Assembly: GCA_022496805.1 (NCBI GenBank) | Contig: CM040089.1 | Span: forward strand, 41,276,372-41,340,371 | Length of the DNA: 64,000 nt | Origin: Pohlia nutans | Taxonomy: Eukaryota; Streptophyta; Bryopsida; Bryales; Mniaceae | Reading direction: 5' to 3' | In this document: positions 58,204-64,000 of the stretch, piece after piece | Layout of the letters: each line of letters begins with the position of its first letter | Numbering within the stretch: position 1 is the stretch's first letter | Translations under genes and position numbers: made by a program | Notes under the pieces: model-generated | Database searches by the model: none | Seen by the model: only the letters and a program-made list of their open reading frames with translations | Told to the model about the DNA's origin: nothing

Positions 58204-59960
58204 TACAAATGAACAATCTAGTATATACCCGGAATTCTCTAAATTAGTGCTACCATCGTTGCCCAATGTGAAACATTGTCCCCTATTTTGAACTTGTGTA
58301 GGCCTCCACACAAGTGATGAATGTCCCATCACATGTAATTATGGGATGTCCCATACATGTAATTTGAGATTATAGGCTCCAATTTTGAATTAAAATTATT
58401 TAAAAGTGACCAATACGATCTCTAAAATGAAAAATTCAAAAAATACAAGGTCTGCCTCGAAAAATGTTGGTAGCCTTGATTTAAAAGAATTCCTAATTTC
58501 CTATGTATCCAAGTTGTTTAATTTTTAGGAATGGTTGCATTTGCCTATGATTTGAATTAACCGAAAAGAGTGTTTCAAAGTAGAAACTCTTCATGAACTC
58601 ACCTTAGACTCATTTTGAGTTTAAATAGACTACAAAACTAGTCTAGGGTGAGTCGGAGAATAATTTAAAGCAAGGCTTTATACCACCATTGGGTATGGAA
58701 CTTGTGACCTCCCCAATACTAGAGGAAAGTTCCCACATGTCCCCCCAAGCCTAAAAGAGCCCGATGGACTGTTCATGAACAATGCTTGTCAGAAATTGTC
58801 AATATTGGATGCAAAGTCTGAACAATTGAAGTTTGTTTGAACTCCTCTTTTGTTTTTGAATAACTCTATTGCTAGGATGATTCACAGTAGAATCTTTTGG
58901 CACCTTTTGAGTTAATTTTACTTTTAAAAAATAAACACAAGTCACCGTAATACCGTAGGTGGAAAGTAGGGTTGCCAAACTTGTAATTAAAGTGAAAAAG
59001 TTGATTTGATATTAATTTATATATATATAATACAATTTTGGTTTTTTTTTTCAATTAAAAATAATGTAATTTGGCCATAACTAAGTCATATGTCAAGGAT
59101 ATATGAAAGTGAATAACATTTTACAAGTGTGAGTTGTGTGAAAGAAAGCCTTGTAGTTTACACAAATGCAGTCCATTAGTGCCAACTCTTTCTTCTCTTA
59201 AAATTTACACTCGATGATCCAATATTAAAAAACATAAATAATGATATTTTTCAACATTTTGGCAATTTCAAGAAGCGAATTGAAAATCGGAAAAAGATAC
59301 TTATAATTTCTAAAAAATAAATAATTATTTTTAGATATATTTTTTGTGGACCCTGCCCTTCACCTACAGTAGATCCTAGAGGAGTCATCGTAAATGAAGC
59401 ATCATTTTTTACTACTTGAACTAATGCCTACAACCACATAAATAGATGCTGACAAAAATAGTACTTTATAAGATACTCATAGGCAATGAATCCAAGACAA
59501 TTTACTCATTTTCACTTCAATTTCTCACAACGGAAGATAAATTCAATTTTGATCTTCAATAGTTTACTCAATTCTTTGTCAAATCAGGTACAAAAAATAG
59601 TCAATCTTATAAGGGATTGTTTTGACTTTCCAAAAAGCCAAAGCTTGTTTTTTTATTTTTAATTATTTGTAAGTTACAATAGTTTAATGAACTGTTGTTG
59701 TAACCTTAATGCAATTTGTTTTTGGGCATTTTTCTATATAACTTTATTGGATCTCAAACCAAAGGACTCTCCAAGACGAATCCAATGAGACCAAATCCAA
59801 CTTTTAATTCTCAAAATTGTCTATGCAATGAGTGTTTAAAAATTTTCCTTAGAAATTTTGGTGGCAATAGGATAGTTTGAAGCTTGCATGCAACTAGGAA
59901 TTGCTACCTCACCCTAACTCTAAGTGGTTACCCTAGCTCTAAGTGGTTCTACTTCTCATT
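58204..59960. other. Intergenic DNA, no gene recognised
   Basis: AT-rich, with no TIR or coding signature that I can support. Confidence 0.45.
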
Positions 59961-59964
59961 CATT

Positions 59965-60240
59965 AGCACGATCTGTTTAACTCCATTTTAGGTACTTTAA
60001 AAAAATAAAAGTAAACCATTCTAATAGTTAACTCTAGTTTAGGTACTTTTAAACAGGCTTTTAAAAGAATAAATGCAATAGATAACTCTAGTTTAGTCAC
60101 TTTAAAAATAATATTAAAAAAATCTATCACAATAGTTTACTCTAGTTTAGGCATTTGAGAAAAAAAAAAAAAAAAAAAAAAACCATTATTATGGTTAACT
60201 TTATCAAAGGCACTTTCTTAACAATAGAAGCAAAGGTCAT
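59965..60240 (+). repeat. Tandem repeat, about 75 bp units, with a poly(A) run
   Basis: TAGTTAACTCTAGTTTAGG-ACTTTTAAA...AAATAAA recurs about four times. An A tract of about 23 bp lies at 60160-60182 in one unit. Confidence 0.75.
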
Positions 60241-60369
60241 CACTAAGTGTAGTTAACTTTATTTAGAAACTAAGTAGGCCATACGAGAGCCCAACGCGAC
60301 TCGAATGTTTAGACCGCGGAACCGCCATGAGGAGTGTATGTGCGTTTGTGAGTGCTTGCATACTCTATG

Positions 60370-61165
60370 TTATAAAATAAACTAGGTAGTGTTGGAGTGC
60401 GACAAGACAATTCCAACGGTGGAACCATCATGGTTAGCGTGCATGCATACATATACGCATACACCACCCTGCCTTATATAATCGATAGACTAGGTTGGCC
60501 CATGATGAAGTTTGGCATGACAATTCCAACAACAAAATCCTCCTTATATGTGTTCATACAGGGTTTGCAATATTATATAATAAACTGGAATGGCTCGCGC
60601 CGAAGTTTGGTAGGATAATTCAAGCAATGGAATTGTCCTCACATGTATGTGTGCATGTTTTGTATTATGTTACAGACTAGGACAACTTATGTCGAAGTTC
60701 AACTCAACAGTTCCAATAGTCGAATTGCCTTAGTGTACTTACATGCATTGTTTATATTATATAATAGACCAGGTTGAGCTTATCATGATGGGACTATTTT
60801 CATGGAGGAAGCGTCGTAGGAATCATTCATGCGTGTGTGCATGCAACATTGTTTGTTATATAATAGATTAGGTGTGCTAGAATGATTCCTGCACAATGCG
60901 GCCATTCTAGTAGTGGAATGTCCTGTGTTACTATCTGTTATTAGTGCTCGCTAATGATCACTAAAGTGTCTATTGTTGGAAGGGGAGAGTAGTCTTGCAC
61001 CAATGGCCCTTTGTCCGGTGGGCACTGGTTCATTGTCAAAACGAACAGACACTTTATTCACGCCGGCCTCGATCAAGGACCGGAGTTTCTATCTATCTGG
61101 AATGCCCTAGAGAGCGTGTGTGCGTTCATGCGTGCACTGCTATACTTACATAATAAAATTTTAAG
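60370..61165 (+). repeat. Diverged tandem repeat, about 90-110 bp units, interrupted by L3
   Basis: TTATATAATAGACTAGG ... GATGAAGTTTGGCATGACAATTCCAACAA-GGAAT-GTCCT-ACATG-TGTGTGCATG recurs six to seven times. Unit starts are near 60374, 60477, 60575, 60670, 60755 and 60860. The last unit is split by the retroposon and resumes at 61099. Confidence 0.75.
60925..61098 (+). mobile_element. LINE-like 3' tail L3, longer 5' part
   Basis: The core of L1/L2 (CCAATGGCCCTTTGTCCGGTGGGCAC ... CGCCGGCC ... TTTCTATCTATCT) with about 75 bp more at the 5' side. The candidate duplication is GGAATG(T/C)CCT at 60915-60924 and 61099-61108, which also restores the surrounding tandem-repeat unit. Confidence 0.65.
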
Positions 61166-61434
61166 GCCTTTTAAAAATTAATTTTACTTCTTATAAATAA
61201 AATACAAATCATCACTATAACTAACTTCATTTTGATACATCTTTGTTTTTTTCCCTTTATCTTTTTCAGTTAAGAGTTGGTTCTTTGTCTATTATCTTTT
61301 TAGGTGGCAAAATTTTAATTGCTTATATATACATGGTTTTATGTACACAGAACTCAATTTCAATTCCAAGTCCAATGAATATTTATGATGATCTCTCTAC
61401 AACGGGATTCTAGAATTCAAAATGTTTCATTCCT

Positions 61435-61800
61435 TACATTGAAACATGGTTGTGACTTTTGGACTTGTATCTCCAAAAAAAAGGATCAAATACAATTGTG
61501 ACATGTGTTGATTGTTCCTAAAGTAAAAGATAGAACAAGGCATTTGTGACTTTTGAACACACCATATGTCTTGAAAGTAAGGCATGATAAATGTTTGTAA
61601 CTTTTTGACCCATATTCCAAAGTAATGAATGAAATGCATTTGTGGTTTTTGGAACCATGTTTTAGAAAGCAAAGGATGAAACACAAATATCTCTTTTGAA
61701 CTCTTGTTCTCAAAATGAGGGATAAAACACAAATATGACTTTTGAACTCTTTTTTTGAAAACAAGGGACGAAACATGATCGTGATTTTAGACTCTTGTTT
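61435..61800 (-). repeat. Minisatellite, about 60 bp units, with long open frames
   Basis: GGATGAAACACAAAT-TGACTTTTGAAC-C-TGTTTTGAAAA and variants recur about six times, with further units at about 62105-62235. Two overlapping minus-strand frames of about 100 codons translate into repeated KSHKC and FKT-type modules. This is a property of the repeat, not evidence of a gene. Confidence 0.75.
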
Positions 61801-62235
61801 CAACATCTTGAATTTGGTAAGAGATGAAAATTCATTTTCTTACATGTTTTTACGTGATATAGATACATGCATTGTTTATATATTAAATAAAATACAATTA
61901 GAAATGTATAATTTTCACATGTACCATATGTCAAAAACATAAGAGATATGTACCTTTACGGAATCACACAAAATTTTTCCACGCAATACATATGGTGCAA
62001 AGTTCTTTTATACGTATTGCTTGCAATAATTATACTATTCCAATGTATGTTTTAATGTAAAAACAACACAAATCTATCTATCCTACCAAGTGTGAGGAAG
62101 AAAGAAAAAAATGAAATACGATAGTAACTTTTAAACTTTCGTTCCAAAAACAAGAAATACAACATGATTGTGATTTTTGAACCCATGTCTTGAAAGCAAT
62201 GAATGAAATACAAATGAATGTGCCGTTTGAACTCG

Positions 62236-63006
62236 TGCCTGAGTTAGATAGGCCAATGACTTTTAAAACCGTTAGAAGAGATAGTTTAGAGTCATCAATG
62301 AAGGAATGAAACATTTGAATATCATGTACAAGAATGAAAACCTTTAAGTCTAGTCAAGCGCCTATAATACAAAGAAATGGAAACTTTGACATTGGTGATG
62401 CCCGGAAGCATAGGCATTCTAAATCTCGGTTTGTAGTTTTTCCAAGGGTTCTTTTCTTTTGTCTTGTACTTGTGTTTGCACTTCTTGTGAATGGTATTTA
62501 TCCATTCATTTTTGGATGTTTCACGGTAGGTTGACGAATTTGCAAAATTACAAAAGTGTACATTATGTAAAACATTTGCCATTATTGCGTCATTAACACT
62601 ATTAATAATTACGGAAAATGTTTAAATATATTTAAAATGAAAGGTGGAACCTATAATCATCAGTACCATTTTTTCTAAACTAGCTTTGACCTAAAGTTGT
62701 CACTGGAAATTTTTGAAATAATTTATATCAAAAGTTTTGACATTTTTTTATATAAATCTTAAACCCCTTATGTCAGAAAAATTTAAAAATAGATATTAGA
62801 AAAACCGAGAAAAACTGACAAACTCAAGATGTTACTACATATTTTGGCCGCCTTACTGTGAAAACACCCTTTTTGTTTACTTTAAATTGGTTTTGCAATT
62901 TGTTTGTTCATTTGATACTAACTGAATTTATCGATAAAATTTTGGCTTTATCATAAATGAATTCACCGCCCATTGGGGAGGCACAACCAAAAAAATGCAT
63001 CTTTCG
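62236..63006. other. Intergenic DNA, no gene recognised
   Basis: AT-rich. No PIP exon 2 (no NPA-box frame on the minus strand) is visible here, or anywhere leftwards to SCAB-B. Confidence 0.5.
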
Positions 63007-63010
63007 TTAA

Positions 63011-63105
63011 CCCCTAACCGCCCAACCATGCATATTTTGCATGATGTACAGATTTGAAGTTCGTTTTCTCATCCATCATGCACTTGAAAGGGGTTTTACA
63101 GTGAT
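63011..63105 (+). mobile_element. Family-C TTAA element fragment abutting the aquaporin exon
   Basis: Starts CCCCTAACCGCCCAACCA after TTAA (63007-63010), then ATGATGTACAGA and TTTTCTCATCC-TCAT as in the first 90 bp of the C4 copy at 55848. The remaining roughly 470 bp of the family are missing. PIP exon 1 begins about 12 bp further on. Confidence 0.62.
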
Positions 63106-63116
63106 CCAGTATGTAC

Positions 63117-63390
63117 CTGAAATGCCAGCAATGCAGTAGACTAGAATGAAAATCATGCTTCCGAATCCCCAGGCGGTTTCCAGGAGTCCCAGGCTGCCAG
63201 CGCCGGTGCGGACAGAGCCAACGAGAACGGTGAGACTGACGTAGAGAAACAGCAGCGTAGCAACAAACTCCGCAATCACGGCTCTGTAGAAGGCCCACTC
63301 ACTGGTTTCCTGGCTATCCACCAGCGGTGCCGGGCGTGATCCCTGCTCGGGTCTCTTGCCAGGAGCCCCGTCGCCGTTTTCATTCGCCAT
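63117..63390 (-). CDS. PIP-type plasma-membrane aquaporin, exon 1 only (partial or broken gene)
   Basis: The ATG at 63390 opens 91 codons plus one base, ending in a GT donor at 63116. The sequence is the N-terminal part of a plant PIP water channel: [31 protein letters not shown] (cytosolic N-terminus and helix 1) and [19 protein letters not shown] (helix 2 up to loop B). The short N-terminal tail is of PIP2 type. In plant PIPs an intron follows this GISG, just before the first GHINPAV box, so the donor is in the expected place. The next exon should lie to the left, but none appears between here and SCAB-B (over 11 kb). Instead a family-C transposon fragment starts almost at once. It is most likely a 5' gene fragment cut off by rearrangement. 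The alternative is a very long intron, which would have to contain SCAB-B. Confidence 0.8.
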
Positions 63391-64000
63391 CCTTCAATTC
63401 TCTTTTCTAGATATATCTTCCAGGCAATCTTTCGTTACTTAGTACTGCGTCGATCAAGCCGGTGTCGATAGATGTATTTGAGTAGCTAGAGCTTGAATTA
63501 ATTTCCCCTGTTGCAACCGCTTCGATCTGCAGGCGACCCCAGGTGCAGATCTCTGTTAACATACTGAGCAACTATTAAGCACATTTACTGACACAAAACT
63601 TGTAGATAGTCCCAAACTTCCAAATTAGAAACCCTCGGACAGTTTTGAAGGTCAATCAAGCACACGTAGTCACGTACTGATACAAACTTGTAGACGCAGT
63701 TTCTGAAACTCCAGAGGTCGTAATTCTGTTCAAACCAGTTTCTGAAACTGTTGTCTGGAGGTCGTAATTCTTTCTTTCGATGCTGAAATGATCACATCAT
63801 ATTTCAGAGTGCCAAGACCGTGACGAGTTCAAGTGTCGAGAGCTAGCCTGACTAAAAACTATAGATCTGGGGTTATTTCAGTTAAGCGACAAGTTTCAGG
63901 AAGCTTTTTAATGAGAATGAGACCGTGATCAGGTTGCAATTAACCTATAGCTCGATTTATCAGTTCTATGTATAATCACCTTCGTCTTCCGAAAAAGCAA
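63391..64000 (-). other. Upstream region of the aquaporin exon
   Basis: Moderate GC. AGATATATCTAG on the minus strand at about 63407-63418 is TATA-like but only about 20-27 bp from the ATG, so the true promoter may be further right. A direct repeat CAGTTTCTGAAAC(T/C) with GGAGGTCGTAATTC occurs at about 63698-63726 and 63736-63770. Confidence 0.4.

Noticed and set aside
61427..61806. Two overlapping minus-strand frames of about 100 codons
   Set aside because: Explained by a 60-bp tandem repeat, with no promoter or splice context.
62078..63116. Search for PIP exon 2 left of exon 1
   Set aside because: No minus-strand frame with an NPA box or the GHINPAV block is visible; only AT-rich DNA and a TTAA element end.

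Overview
This is a nuclear land-plant window: intron-rich plant genes (two SCAB-type actin-binding proteins, a clan-71 cytochrome P450, the first exon of a PIP aquaporin) sit in an AT-rich, transposon-packed background. The exons are much richer in GC than the surroundings. No organellar, bacterial or viral gene set is visible, and I recognised no tRNA, rRNA or CRISPR array. The species cannot be named from the sequence. The four-intron A-type P450 and the overall style make me lean weakly towards a seed-free lineage (moss, lycophyte or fern).

Layout. 0.6-1.5 kb: broken CACTA (En/Spm) TnpD remnant with a DUF4216-like domain. 6.6-16.2 kb (+): SCAB-A, 11 coding exons, 460 aa, with long introns filled with MITEs. 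24.2-25.4 kb: nested insertions. 25.8-29.35 kb (-): P450, 5 exons, 526 aa. 30.3-43.5 kb: Copia-like LTR and two 2-kb copies of a unit carrying a long foldback hairpin, separated by inverted-repeat and tandem-repeat DNA. 46.7-51.9 kb (-): SCAB-B, 11 coding exons, 456 aa, compact. 53.9-58.2 kb: a cluster of TTAA-flanked elements. 60-62.2 kb: several tandem repeats, one interrupted by a LINE-like tail. 63.1-63.4 kb (-): PIP exon 1 only, abutting a TE fragment.

The two SCAB genes lie tail-to-tail about 30 kb apart. They have identical exon structure (nine of eleven exons equal in length; exon 1 differs by 5 codons, exon 9 by 1) and colinear conserved blocks in their 5' leaders. SCAB-A introns total about 7.0 kb and SCAB-B introns about 3.0 kb. 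The excess in A is largely MITEs and a tandem duplication. A degraded family-A TTAA element sits at the same place and orientation in intron 5 of both genes, so it predates the duplication.

The most unusual layer is a set of terminal-inverted-repeat elements (families A, B, C, E, F here) that all begin CCC(C/T)TAAA or close to it and are flanked by TTAA. TTAA duplication is the signature of piggyBac and Kolobok transposases. Nested cases in the window (C1 inside the TIR of B2, E1 inside a D repeat) show the TTAA duplication directly. No transposase gene for them is present here, so the superfamily assignment is inference.
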